A DNA stretch of 64,000 bases from Ruegeria lacuscaerulensis (lineage in GTDB: Bacteria > Pseudomonadota > Alphaproteobacteria > Rhodobacterales > Rhodobacteraceae), in assembly GCF_013034685.1 (NCBI RefSeq), contig NZ_WQGO01000005.1:310001-374000 (forward strand). Direction: 5' to 3'. The notes below the pieces were generated by a model, which did no database searches, was not told the DNA's origin, and was given only the letters and a program-made list of their open reading frames with translations. Both the position numbers and the translations under genes were made by a program. Below are positions 26,407 to 35,534 of this stretch, piece after piece; position 1 is the stretch's first letter, and each line of letters starts with the position of its first letter.

Positions 26407-27461
26407 CAGGCGTCACTCTGAACAGTGCGATCAAGCGATATGGTGAGACGCAGGTTATTCACGGAATCGATTTACAGATCGAGGATGGCGAGTTTTGCGT
26501 CTTTGTGGGTCCATCTGGGTGCGGCAAATCCACTTTGCTTCGGATGATCGCGGGGCTTGAGGAAACGACAGAGGGTGAGATCCGGATCGGGTCGCGCGAT
26601 GTGACCCATTTGGACCCGGCCAAACGGGGGGTTGCAATGGTGTTCCAGACCTACGCGCTCTACCCGCATATGACAGTGGCCGAGAATATGGGTTTTGGTC
26701 TTCGTATGAACGGCGTCGCCAAGACCGAAATCGACAAGAAGGTACAAGAAGCGTCGAGCATTCTGAAACTCGATCAGTATCTGAAGCGCAAGCCCAAAGC
26801 TCTGTCCGGTGGCCAGCGGCAACGTGTTGCTATCGGTCGAGCCATCGTGCGCGGCCCCGAGGTGTTTCTGTTCGATGAGCCTCTGTCCAACTTGGATGCC
26901 GAGTTGCGCGTCGAAATGCGGGTCGAGATCGCGCGCCTGCACAATGAAATCGGCGCGACCATGATCTATGTGACCCATGATCAGGTCGAAGCGATGACCA
27001 TGGCGGACAAGATCGTGGTTCTGCGCGATGGCCGGATCGAACAAGTGGGCGCGCCGATGGACCTCTATCGCGACCCGGACAACCGGTTCGTCGCGGGCTT
27101 CATCGGTTCGCCTGCGATGAACTTTTTGGAGTGCGACGTGACAGATGGCCATGTGACGCATCCCGCGTTCAGCCAGCCAGTGCCGGTGACGTCTTCGGTT
27201 CCTGCTAACGCAACGAAAGTGACGCTGGGCGTTCGCCCCGAACACCTTCAGGTGGACCGTTCTGGCGACAGTTGCACCGTGGACCTGACCGAAGCTTTGG
27301 GGGGTGTCAGTTACTCGTATCTGCTGACCGCGAATGGCGACAAGCTGATCGTGGAAGAGCGGGACGATGAACGCAGCAAGCAAGGCGCACGTATTGGCGT
27401 CACCTTCTCGCCCGACCGTGCAATGATGTTCGACGCCGAAACGGGTGAACGGTTGCGGTAA
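26403..27461 (+). CDS. Sugar ABC transporter ATP-binding protein (MalK/UgpC type)
   Basis: A 352-residue importer ATPase: Walker A GPSGCGKST, LSGGQRQR, Walker B VFLFDEP and THDQVEAM are intact, followed by a TOBE regulatory domain. The start overlaps the IclR stop (ATGA). No permease gene lies next to it on this strand. The divergent galactoside operon has a binding protein and two permeases but no ATPase, so this gene most likely completes that importer. Confidence 0.9.
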   Translation: MTGVTLNSAIKRYGETQVIHGIDLQIEDGEFCVFVGPSGCGKSTLLRMIAGLEETTEGEIRIGSRDVTHLDPAKRGVAMVFQTYALYPHMTVAENMGFGLRMNGVAKTEIDKKVQEASSILKLDQYLKRKPKALSGGQRQRVAIGRAIVRGPEVFLFDEPLSNLDAELRVEMRVEIARLHNEIGATMIYVTHDQVEAMTMADKIVVLRDGRIEQVGAPMDLYRDPDNRFVAGFIGSPAMNFLECDVTDGHVTHPAFSQPVPVTSSVPANATKVTLGVRPEHLQVDRSGDSCTVDLTEALGGVSYSYLLTANGDKLIVEERDDERSKQGARIGVTFSPDRAMMFDAETGERLR

Positions 27462-27531
27462 ACGCAGACCAGTCCATCGCAGAAGGGCGTTGGCCACGAG
27501 ACACGGCGCCTTTTGAAGCGCAATTTTGTTG

Positions 27532-27546
27532 TGGATTTTGTATCCA
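27532..27546. promoter_or_regulatory. Inverted repeat upstream of the hydroxyproline genes
   Basis: TGGAT-N5-ATCCA (27532-27546) lies 71 nt before the deaminase start. Size and spacing resemble GntR/FadR-type operators, which commonly control hydroxyproline catabolism, but no such regulator is encoded in the window. Confidence 0.4.
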
Positions 27547-27616
27547 ATATCCGATATCGCGGTTGAAACGGCGCATCTCCTGCGCCGCAACCTCAGATTT
27601 GTCGAAGGATCGCCGT

Positions 27617-28576
27617 ATGACGACCAATGTTTTCACCGGCACAATGCCAGCGCTCATGACCCCCTGCACAGCGGACCGTCAACCAGATTTCGACGCGTTG
27701 GTGCGTAAGGGGCGACAGATGATCGACGCAGGCATGTCGGCGGTTGTCTATTGCGGGTCGATGGGGGATTGGCCTTTGCTGACCGATGCCCAGCGGATGG
27801 AAGGCGTTGAACGTCTGGTGGCCGCGGGGCTGCCTGTTGTCGTGGGCACTGGGGCGATCAATACCAAATCCGCTGTTGCGCACGCGGCGCATGCGCAAAA
27901 GGTGGGTGCCGTTGGGTTGATGGTGATCCCACGTGTTCTGTCGCGTGGCAGCTCTCCGACTGCGCAGAAGAACCACTTCAAGGCAATCCTGACCGCCGCG
28001 CCGGATGTGCCTGCGATCATCTACAACAGCCCCTATTACGGGTTCGCCACGCGCGCTGACCTGTTCTTTGCGCTGCGGGCCGAGCATCCCAATCTGATCG
28101 GCTTCAAAGAGTTCGGGGGCAAAGACGACCTGCGCTATGCGGCGGAGAATATCACCAGTCAAGATGATCAGGTGACACTGATGGTTGGCGTCGACACCGA
28201 GGTCTATCACGGGTTCGTCAATTGCGGCGCAACCGGCTCGATTACGGGCATCGGCACCGCATTGCCGCGCGAGGCGCTGTTGCTGGCCGAACTGTCCAAG
28301 CGGGCGGCCAAAGGTGATGCCGAAGCCCGCCAGCGCGCACAGGAACTGACCGAGGCGATTCACGTTCTGTCCAGCTTTGACGAAGGGCCGGATCTGGTGC
28401 TTTACTACAAGCATCTTCTGGTGCTCAACGGGGACGAGGAATACCGGTTGCACTTCAACGAAACGGATGAGCTGACTGACGCGCAGCGCAACTATTGCGA
28501 ACAGCAATATGCCCTGTTCGGCGCGTGGTTCGCCAATTGGTCGAAACAGGGCGGAGTGATCGCTGAATGCATGTGA
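27617..28576 (+). CDS. DapA-family lyase/deaminase, probable pyrroline-4-hydroxy-2-carboxylate deaminase
   Basis: A 319-residue dihydrodipicolinate-synthase-family barrel. The ATG at 27617 has an AAGGA site; an upstream in-frame ATG lacks one. The YNSPYYG segment and the Schiff-base Lys in IGFKEFGG mark the family. The GxxGE loop of classic DapA reads GSMGDW. Followed by a 4-hydroxyproline epimerase and an amino acid oxidase, it is best read as the deaminase that converts pyrroline-4-hydroxy-2-carboxylate to alpha-ketoglutarate semialdehyde. Its stop overlaps the epimerase start. Confidence 0.8.
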   Translation: MTTNVFTGTMPALMTPCTADRQPDFDALVRKGRQMIDAGMSAVVYCGSMGDWPLLTDAQRMEGVERLVAAGLPVVVGTGAINTKSAVAHAAHAQKVGAVGLMVIPRVLSRGSSPTAQKNHFKAILTAAPDVPAIIYNSPYYGFATRADLFFALRAEHPNLIGFKEFGGKDDLRYAAENITSQDDQVTLMVGVDTEVYHGFVNCGATGSITGIGTALPREALLLAELSKRAAKGDAEARQRAQELTEAIHVLSSFDEGPDLVLYYKHLLVLNGDEEYRLHFNETDELTDAQRNYCEQQYALFGAWFANWSKQGGVIAECM

Positions 28577-29499
28577 TCGACAGCCATACCGGAGGCGAGC
28601 CCACGCGGGTCATTCTGGATGGAGCACCCGATCTGGGTACCGGGTCGCTGGCCGACCGCGCCCGAAGGCTGGCAACCGATCACGAGGAATTCTACCGCTC
28701 GATCATGCTGGAGCCGCGTGGCCAACCCGCCATGGTCGGGGCGTTGCTGGTTGAACCGGTCGATCCAACCTGCGTAACCGGCGTGATCTATTTCGACGTT
28801 GACGCAGTGCTGGGTATGTGTGGCCACGGCACCATCGGGCTGGCGGTGACGCTGGCGCATCTGGGACGTATCGGCATCGGAGAACATCGCATCGAAACCC
28901 CCGCCGGTGTGGTGACGGTCACTTTGCACGACGCAAACACAGTGACCGTCCAGAATATCGAAAGCCGCCGGGTGCATCGCGACGTGACACTGGACGTGCC
29001 GGGTCATGGCCAGGTGACCGGCGATGTTGCATATGGCGGAAACTGGTTCTTTATCGTAGATCCCAGCCCGATTGCCGTTGAATCTGCCAATATTCGCAAA
29101 CTCACCGATATGACGGTCGCTATTCGCGAGGCCTCGATTGCGCAGGGGATAAGCGGCGAACAGGGTGAGCCGATAGACCATGTGATCTTTCAGGGCGCGT
29201 CGGATGATCCAGCCATTCATGGTCGCAATTTCGTGCTGTGCCCAGACGATAACTATGACCGCTCGCCCTGCGGCACCGGCTGTTCGGCCCGGTTGGCCTG
29301 TTTGGCCGCCGATGGCGCGCTGGCCCCCGGCGATGAGATCACGCAGCAGAGTGTTATCGGCAGCACCTATCGCCTGTCTTATCACCCCGGCCTGGATGGC
29401 GGCGTGATCCCCTCCATCACCGGGCAGGCCTATGTCATGGCGGAAACCACGCTGATCTTCCCGGAATCTGACCCGTTCAAAACAGGGATACAAGTTTGA
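28567..29499 (+). CDS. 4-hydroxyproline 2-epimerase
   Basis: A 310-residue member of the proline racemase superfamily. Both catalytic Cys are present: C85 in MCGHGTIG and C235 in SPCGTG. It starts MHVIDSHTGGEPTRV, as in 4-hydroxyproline epimerases. It interconverts trans-4-hydroxy-L-proline and cis-4-hydroxy-D-proline, the first catabolic step. It overlaps the deaminase gene by 10 nt and the oxidase gene by 4 nt. Confidence 0.9.
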   Translation: MHVIDSHTGGEPTRVILDGAPDLGTGSLADRARRLATDHEEFYRSIMLEPRGQPAMVGALLVEPVDPTCVTGVIYFDVDAVLGMCGHGTIGLAVTLAHLGRIGIGEHRIETPAGVVTVTLHDANTVTVQNIESRRVHRDVTLDVPGHGQVTGDVAYGGNWFFIVDPSPIAVESANIRKLTDMTVAIREASIAQGISGEQGEPIDHVIFQGASDDPAIHGRNFVLCPDDNYDRSPCGTGCSARLACLAADGALAPGDEITQQSVIGSTYRLSYHPGLDGGVIPSITGQAYVMAETTLIFPESDPFKTGIQV

Positions 29500-30734
29500 G
29501 CGAGCAGGTCGTCATCATCGGGGCTGGGGTAATTGGCATCACGACCGCGCTGGAACTGCAGCGCCGAGGGCATTCGGTTCTGGTGCTGGACAGGGACGGG
29601 GTCGCCTCTCAAACCTCGGCGGGGAATGCAGGGGCATTTGCTTTCCCCGAGGTCGAGCCGCTGGCTACGCCCGGTATCATGCGCAAAGCGCCAAAATGGC
29701 TGCTGGACCCGCTGGGTCCTTTGTCTATCCCGCCCTCATACGCGCCGAAGATCGCACCGTGGATGTACCGCTTTTGGCGAGCAAGTCGGCCTTCGCGCTA
29801 TGCGGATCTGCTGGACGCGCAGGCCCGACTGATGCAGGTCTCAAGCTCTGCGTTAGAGCGTTTGATACCGGCCGTCGAGGGTGAGGCAATGATGCAGCGC
29901 GATGGTCAGATGCAACTCTACGAATCCGAAGCTGAATTCCGCATCAGTTTGCCCGCTTGGGACCAGCGGCGCGCGCATGGGATTGAGTTCGAACTGCTTG
30001 AAACGCGCGAAGCGATAGCCGAGAAACAACCGAGCCTCAGCCCCCGCTTCACCCATGCAGGGTTTACGCCGAACTGGATGAATACAATCGATCCAAAGAC
30101 GTGGGTCCAACATCTGGCCAAAGCATTCAGCGACCGGCAAGGGCGGATCGAGACGCGCGGCGTCCGGGCCCTGACCCCGCTGGAAAACGGGACGCGCATC
30201 ACCCTTGAGGATGGGACGCTGGATGCGGCAAAGGTCATCGTCGCGGCGGGCGCGTGGTCGCACCATCTGGCGCAAACGCTGGGAGATCACATCCCCCTTG
30301 AGACAGAGCGCGGCTATAATACGACTCTGCCGCCGGGTGCCTTCGATCTGCGGATGCATCTCACGTTTTCCGGCCACGGCTTTGTGGCCAGCCGGATCAA
30401 CGGCGGCGTGCGCATCGGTGGTGCGGTCGAATTGGGAGGGCTGTCCCTGCCACCCAATTTCAAACGCGCCGAGACTCTACTGAACAAGGCCGCGCAGTTC
30501 ATGCCCGGACTGAACACGCAAGGGGGCACACAGTGGATGGGCTTTCGACCATCGCTGCCAGATAGTATCCCGGTGATCGGGCCATCCCCCAACGCGCCCG
30601 ATGTGATCTACGCGTTCGGACATGGCCATCTGGGGCTGACGCAATCAGCGGGCACCGCCGAGTTGGTTGGCGCGTTGCTGGATGGGACGCAGCCGCCCAT
30701 TTCGATGAACCCCTATTCCGCCACTCGGTTTTAG
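29496..30734 (+). CDS. FAD-dependent D-amino acid dehydrogenase, probable D-hydroxyproline dehydrogenase
   Basis: A 412-residue DadA/DAO-type flavoprotein with N-terminal Rossmann motif VVIIGAGVIGITTALELQRRG and a C-terminal FAD-contact region (FAFGHGHLGLTQS near 370). The start is a TTG overlapping the epimerase stop (TTGA), with AGGGA upstream. Following the epimerase, it should oxidise cis-4-hydroxy-D-proline to the pyrroline used by the DapA-family deaminase. Electrons would pass to the respiratory chain. Confidence 0.87.
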   Translation: MSEQVVIIGAGVIGITTALELQRRGHSVLVLDRDGVASQTSAGNAGAFAFPEVEPLATPGIMRKAPKWLLDPLGPLSIPPSYAPKIAPWMYRFWRASRPSRYADLLDAQARLMQVSSSALERLIPAVEGEAMMQRDGQMQLYESEAEFRISLPAWDQRRAHGIEFELLETREAIAEKQPSLSPRFTHAGFTPNWMNTIDPKTWVQHLAKAFSDRQGRIETRGVRALTPLENGTRITLEDGTLDAAKVIVAAGAWSHHLAQTLGDHIPLETERGYNTTLPPGAFDLRMHLTFSGHGFVASRINGGVRIGGAVELGGLSLPPNFKRAETLLNKAAQFMPGLNTQGGTQWMGFRPSLPDSIPVIGPSPNAPDVIYAFGHGHLGLTQSAGTAELVGALLDGTQPPISMNPYSATRF

Positions 30735-30743
30735 GGAGATCAG

Positions 30744-31769
30744 ATGCGCAGCGTGAAAACCATCCACGTCATCTCCGCCCACGCAGAAGGCGAGGTGGGC
30801 GATGTCATCGTCGGGGGCGTTTTGCCTCCGCCCGGTGAGACCCTCTGGGATCAACGCTCTTTCATCGCGCGGGACCAGACACTGCGCAACTTCGTGCTCA
30901 ATGAGCCGCGCGGCGGCGTGTTTCGGCATGTGAACCTGCTAATCCCGCCCAAACACCCCGAGGCAGATGCGGCCTTTATCATCATGGAGCCCGAGGATAC
31001 GCCGCCTATGTCCGGGTCGAATTCCATCTGCGTAGCGACCGTGCTGCTGGATAGCGGGATGATCCCCATGCAGGAACCCGTCACGCATCTGACGCTCGAG
31101 GCCCCCGGCGGGCTGGTCCGCGTTCGGGCCGACTGTCGCAATGGCAAGGCCGAGCGCATTTATGTGCAGAACCTGCCCAGCTTCGCCGACCGGATGGCGG
31201 CATCGTTGGAGGTTCCAGGGATCGGGCACCTGACGGTGGATACCGCTTATGGCGGCGATAGCTTCGTCGTGGCCAACGCGGCGCAACTTGGCTTTGACAT
31301 CGTCGAATCTGAGGCACGCGAACTGGCACGCGTTGGCGTTGCAATCACCAATGCTGCGAATGAACAACTCGATTTCCGGCACCCCGAAAACCCCGACTGG
31401 ACCCATATCTCGTTTTGCGCATTCTGTGGCCCGGTTGAGAAGACAGAAACCGGGCTGCGGGGCAAATCCGCCGTCGCTATTCAACCGGGCAAGATCGACC
31501 GCTCGCCCACAGGAACTGCTGTATCGGCGCGCATGGCCCTGATGGCCGCCAAGGGTGAACTGGCCGTTGGGCAGACGTTCGAGGCCGTCTCGATCATCGG
31601 CTCTCGCTTTACCGGCAAAATTCTGGACACCGCAACAGTCGGGTCACACCCCGCCATCATCCCCGAAATCAGCGGTCGCGGCTGGATCACCGGCACTCAT
31701 CAACACATGCTGGACCCCAGCGATCCCTGGCCGGGCGGCTACAAGCTGAGCGACACCTGGGGCGTCTGA
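30744..31769 (+). CDS. Proline-racemase-family protein with Ser/Thr in place of both catalytic Cys
   Basis: A 341-residue second member of the proline racemase superfamily. Motif 1 reads MSGSNS (Ser90 instead of Cys) and motif 2 reads SPTGTA (Thr256 instead of Cys). Racemases need Cys/Cys, and known trans-3-hydroxy-L-proline dehydratases have Cys/Thr. A dehydratase-type role on trans-3-hydroxyproline is the best guess from context, since it ends the hydroxyproline gene run 9 nt after the oxidase. The substitution pattern makes the reaction uncertain. Confidence 0.8.
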   Translation: MRSVKTIHVISAHAEGEVGDVIVGGVLPPPGETLWDQRSFIARDQTLRNFVLNEPRGGVFRHVNLLIPPKHPEADAAFIIMEPEDTPPMSGSNSICVATVLLDSGMIPMQEPVTHLTLEAPGGLVRVRADCRNGKAERIYVQNLPSFADRMAASLEVPGIGHLTVDTAYGGDSFVVANAAQLGFDIVESEARELARVGVAITNAANEQLDFRHPENPDWTHISFCAFCGPVEKTETGLRGKSAVAIQPGKIDRSPTGTAVSARMALMAAKGELAVGQTFEAVSIIGSRFTGKILDTATVGSHPAIIPEISGRGWITGTHQHMLDPSDPWPGGYKLSDTWGV

Positions 31770-31894
31770 AAATTGAGCACGACGGGGTTCTTGACGCGAT
31801 TTTCCGCAAACCGTGTCAAAATGCGCGGTCAGATGTGATTGATCCCAAGCCAAACGTGATTTAAGGGAGGCCCTGTCAAATCAGAGTCACCGTT

Positions 31895-31940
31895 GGGGCA
31901 CCAGGATAGCCGTGCCCCGCCTATGCCACTCGAAAGTGGC
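31895..31940 (+). promoter_or_regulatory. Structured 5' leader of icd: two consecutive stem-loops
   Basis: A 7-bp stem (GGGGCAC 31895-31901 with GTGCCCC 31912-31918, 10-nt loop) is followed by a 6-bp stem closed by a CGAA tetraloop (GCCACT 31925-31930 with AGTGGC 31935-31940). Both lie 50-95 nt before the icd start, downstream of any plausible promoter. They may be a regulatory RNA leader or the terminator of the preceding operon; no T-tract follows. Confidence 0.45.
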
Positions 31941-31989
31941 CAACTCTTGGAACGCACGCCCCGAAAGGCTTTAAAAAAGGTAAAAGAAT

Positions 31990-34206
31990 ATGGCAGATAA
32001 ATCAGACTTCGACATATTGTATACCATTGTAGACGAAGCGCCCGAGCTGGCCAGCGCCTCGTTCCTTCCCATCATCCGCAAGTTCGCATCCGCCGCAGGC
32101 GTAAGCGTTGGGACCAAGGATATCTCGCTGGCCGGACGTATTCTGGCGACCTTCCCCGAGAACCTGACTGACGCGCAGCGCATCACCGATGATCTGGCCG
32201 CCCTGGGTGAACTGGTGAAGACACCCGAAGCGAATGTGATCAAGCTGCCCAACATCTCGGCCTCGGTCCCGCAATTGGTGGCCGCCGTCGACGAGCTGCA
32301 ATCGCAGGGTTACAACATTCCGAACTATCCCGAAGAACCCTCGAGTGACGAAGAAAAGGCTATTCGCGCGCGCTATGACGCCATCAAGGGCTCGGCCGTG
32401 AACCCGGTTCTGCGCGAAGGCAACAGCGACCGTCGCGCGGCAAAGGCCGTGAAGAACTACGCCCAGAAGAACCCGCATTCGATGGGCGAATGGGTCTCGG
32501 ACAGCAAAACCAAAGTGTCGTCCATGCCCGGCAACGATTTCTACGCAAATGAGAAATCGGCCACCATCTCCGCAGACCAAGCAGGCGACGCAAGGATTGA
32601 ATTCGTCGGCAAAGATGGCAGCACCACCGTTTTGAAAGACGGCTGGCCGTTGGCGGAAGGCACGGTGGCTGACGCGACTTTCATGTCGGTAAAAGCACTG
32701 TCCGCGTTCCTGGCCGAGGCCATCGAGGACACCAAAGAAGACGGCACCATGTTCTCGCTGCACATGAAAGCCACCATGATGAAGGTCTCGGACCCAATCA
32801 TTTTTGGCTATGCGGTCAAGGCGTGGCTGGCCCCGGTGTTTGACAAATTCGGTGCGGAACTGGATGCGCTGGGTGTGAACCCGAACTCAGGGCTCGGCGA
32901 CCTGTTGGAGCGTGTTCAGGGCAATGCCGATATAATGGCCGCCATCGACGCGATAAAGGGCGACCGCCCGTCCATGTATATGGTCGACAGCGATAAAGGC
33001 ATCACCAACCTGCACGTGCCCTCGGACGTGATCATCGACGCCTCGATGCCCGCCGTGATCCGCGCGGGTGGCAAAGGCTGGGATGAGGCAGGCGCCAAGG
33101 GTGACACCAACTGCGTGATCCCCGACCGTTGCTATGCGTCCGTCTATGACGAAACGATTAACTTCTTCAAAGACAATGGCGCGCTGAACCCGGCCACCGC
33201 CGGCGCGGTCGCCAATGTGGGCCTGATGGCGCAGAAGGCCGAAGAATACGGCAGCCACCCGACGACGTTCCAGGCACCCGCCGACGGCACCATTCGCATC
33301 GTTCTGGCCAATGGTGACGTGCTACATTCGCACGACGTCGAAAAGGGTGACATCTGGCGGTCCTGCACCGTCAAGAAAGCCCCGATCGAGAACTGGATTC
33401 AGCTGGCCATGGACCGTCAGCGCCTGACCGGGTCCGAGGCGATCTTCTGGCTGGACGCAAACCGCGCACATGACGCTGAGTTGATCAAATACGTCAAACC
33501 GGCGCTTGAGGCCGCAGGCGTGGCTGACAAGTTCATGATCCTGGCCCCGCGCGAAGCGACCCGTCAATCGCTGGAGACGATCACGGCCGGCAACGACTCG
33601 ATTGCGATTACCGGCAACGTGCTGCGCGACTATCTGACCGATCTGTTCCCGATCCTCGAACTGGGCACCTCGGCCAAGATGCTGTCCATCGTCAAGCTGA
33701 TGAATGGCGGTGGCCTGTTCGAAACCGGCGCGGGTGGTTCCGCCCCGAAGCACGTGCAGCAGCTGGTCGAGGAAAGCCATCTGCGATGGGATTCGATGGG
33801 TGAATTCTGCGCGTTGGGCGAGTCGCTGAACTTCCTGGCCGACAGCAAAGGTAATGCCAAGGCGGGCGTTCTGGGCGCGGCAGCCGAGGCCGCGACGCAG
33901 GGCATTCTGGACAACAACCGCTCGCCCAGCCGCAAGGTCGGTCAGCCCGATAACCGCGACAGCCACTATTGGTTTGCGCGCTACTGGGCCGAGGCTTTGG
34001 CGGCGCAATCGGACGATGCCGACCTGGCCGCCGAATTCGCGCCTTTGGCCAAAGCGCTGGCCGATGGCGAAGCGGCGATCCTGTCCGAGCTTGCCTCGGC
34101 TCAGGGTGGGGCGGCTGATTTGGGTGGCTATTTCCACACCGATCCGGCCAAGACCGCCAAGGTTATGCGCCCCAGTGCCACGCTGAATGCGTTGATAGAC
34201 GCATAA
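31990..34206 (+). CDS. icd: Isocitrate dehydrogenase (NADP), monomeric type
   Basis: A 738-residue protein with the length and sequence of the monomeric IDH family (IDH-II), unrelated in size to the homodimeric 45-kDa enzyme. It oxidatively decarboxylates isocitrate to 2-oxoglutarate in the TCA cycle, making NADPH. Seen: [16 protein letters not shown] at the N-terminus, [16 protein letters not shown], and [18 protein letters not shown] then [20 protein letters not shown] near the C-terminus. It is monocistronic, with a structured leader and a following hairpin. AAAAAGG precedes the ATG. Confidence 0.95.
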   Translation: MADKSDFDILYTIVDEAPELASASFLPIIRKFASAAGVSVGTKDISLAGRILATFPENLTDAQRITDDLAALGELVKTPEANVIKLPNISASVPQLVAAVDELQSQGYNIPNYPEEPSSDEEKAIRARYDAIKGSAVNPVLREGNSDRRAAKAVKNYAQKNPHSMGEWVSDSKTKVSSMPGNDFYANEKSATISADQAGDARIEFVGKDGSTTVLKDGWPLAEGTVADATFMSVKALSAFLAEAIEDTKEDGTMFSLHMKATMMKVSDPIIFGYAVKAWLAPVFDKFGAELDALGVNPNSGLGDLLERVQGNADIMAAIDAIKGDRPSMYMVDSDKGITNLHVPSDVIIDASMPAVIRAGGKGWDEAGAKGDTNCVIPDRCYASVYDETINFFKDNGALNPATAGAVANVGLMAQKAEEYGSHPTTFQAPADGTIRIVLANGDVLHSHDVEKGDIWRSCTVKKAPIENWIQLAMDRQRLTGSEAIFWLDANRAHDAELIKYVKPALEAAGVADKFMILAPREATRQSLETITAGNDSIAITGNVLRDYLTDLFPILELGTSAKMLSIVKLMNGGGLFETGAGGSAPKHVQQLVEESHLRWDSMGEFCALGESLNFLADSKGNAKAGVLGAAAEAATQGILDNNRSPSRKVGQPDNRDSHYWFARYWAEALAAQSDDADLAAEFAPLAKALADGEAAILSELASAQGGAADLGGYFHTDPAKTAKVMRPSATLNALIDA

Positions 34207-34240
34207 AACACAGCGAACGCGCACATTATCAAAAATAGAA

Positions 34241-34269
34241 AAAGGGCCGACCCCCAAAGTCTGCCCTTT
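34241..34269. terminator. Hairpin terminator after icd, T-rich on both sides
   Basis: AAAGGGC (34241-34247) pairs with GCCCTTT (34263-34269), extended inside by GAC/GTC after one mismatch. The T-run on the + strand is short, while the opposite flank is A-rich, so it may work in both directions. Confidence 0.6.
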
Positions 34270-34347
34270 ATTAGAGTGAGTAGGAAAGAATTGCGCCTTT
34301 CCGATCGAGGTTCTTGGTCTGCAACGCCTGCTATGCGGCGGCGTCGT

Positions 34348-34377
34348 AAAAAAGGGGCCGATCGTGGGACCAGCCCC
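34348..34377 (-). terminator. Rho-independent terminator of the kinase/LysM operon
   Basis: On the minus strand GGGGC (34377-34373) pairs with GCCCC (34358-34354), extended inside by GGTC/GATC, followed directly by six T. It lies just past the stop of the LysM-SBP gene ending at 34384. Confidence 0.8.
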
Positions 34378-34383
34378 AATCTA

Positions 34384-35490
34384 TTAGTTCGATGCTGCGT
34401 TCAGCTTTTCATTCTGCTCGCGCAGCGTGTCCGAAATGATCGCATACCATTCGCCACTTTCGCGCATCTCGTTCAGGCCCTTGTTCATCATGGCGATGTA
34501 TTCGCGTGCGAACGGGTTGGTGCGGTGCGCCAGGAAACTCATGGACGACAGGGTCGAAACATAGGGGTTTTCCACGATGTCAGCCGACGTAAGGCCCATG
34601 TCTTTCTTCGTGGCCGCAAACAATTCAACTTCGAACGCTGCGACATCGGCGGTACCAGTCAGAACCGCATCCAAGCATTCGCGGGCCGAGTTGGGTTGAA
34701 CCACGGTGGTGTTGCTGCGGTTCAGGCCAACCTCTTCCAGAACGACCATGCTCCAACCGGCCATCCGGCAGATGGTTGCGCCTTCGAAATCCGAGAAGGA
34801 GGTTGCGTCGACATATTCGCTCTCGGGCAGGGTGAAAAAGCCGCCTACGACGTCATAGACCGGAACCGAAGCCACAAATTGCGAGCAGCGTGCTTCGGTT
34901 TCTTCGGACCATTCATAGGTGCGGTTGGTGCAATCAGGAACTGTCCAGGCGATCGAGATATCGAACGCGCCAAGCGGCAGCAGCGTATCCAGGTGCGATG
35001 CCCAATCATCCACAAAGCTGACCGAATATTCACGCTGGTTTCCTGCACGCTGGAGGCTGGTGGTCGCCAGACGGGTCATGATACCGCCGCCGCCCAGACC
35101 TTCGCTGGTGAAAGGTTCCCAGCCATTGCCGGCAACCATCTTGATCGGCGGAGCGTAGACATTCGAACGTTTGACACTGGCGGCGCGCTGCTCTTCGGCG
35201 GCGATGATGTCCTGCGCGCTCTGGCCGTTCGGCAGGCTGCCATCGTCACAGGGCAGGGCCAGAACCAGACCGGGCTCCAGCGCGTTGGGGTTGGTGATGT
35301 CATTGCGGTTCGCGTTGAAGATCGGCTGATAGTTTGAGGTGCCATAGGCCGCGATGGCAATGGTTGCCATCGTGTCGCCATCCTGCACGGTGTAGTTGGT
35401 ACACGCTTCCTGAGCCGCCGCCGCGCCAGCGCTGAGGGCAGTTACAGCCGTGGCCGACAATGCCACCTTCTTCAGATTGAAATTAAACAT
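34384..35490 (-). CDS. Secreted LysM + family-3 solute-binding-protein fusion (paralogue 1)
   Basis: A 368-residue exported protein. Signal peptide 1-26; LysM domain about 30-81, flanked by Cys30 and Cys81 that could form a disulphide; short linker; then a periplasmic SBP_bac_3-like domain (about 107-350) ending GEWYAIISDTLREQNEKL. LysM binds peptidoglycan glycan strands and SBP domains bind small ligands. No permease is nearby, so a receptor or sensor role is more likely than transport. Last gene of the operon containing the Ser/Thr kinase, FHA and PP2C genes, 45 nt after its paralogue. Confidence 0.82.
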   Translation of the reverse strand: MFNFNLKKVALSATAVTALSAGAAAAQEACTNYTVQDGDTMATIAIAAYGTSNYQPIFNANRNDITNPNALEPGLVLALPCDDGSLPNGQSAQDIIAAEEQRAASVKRSNVYAPPIKMVAGNGWEPFTSEGLGGGGIMTRLATTSLQRAGNQREYSVSFVDDWASHLDTLLPLGAFDISIAWTVPDCTNRTYEWSEETEARCSQFVASVPVYDVVGGFFTLPESEYVDATSFSDFEGATICRMAGWSMVVLEEVGLNRSNTTVVQPNSARECLDAVLTGTADVAAFEVELFAATKKDMGLTSADIVENPYVSTLSSMSFLAHRTNPFAREYIAMMNKGLNEMRESGEWYAIISDTLREQNEKLNAASN

Positions 35491-35534
35491 GTCTCGTCCT
35501 CCAGACTTTTGTTGTTTTCAGGCCAGCTGGGGCC

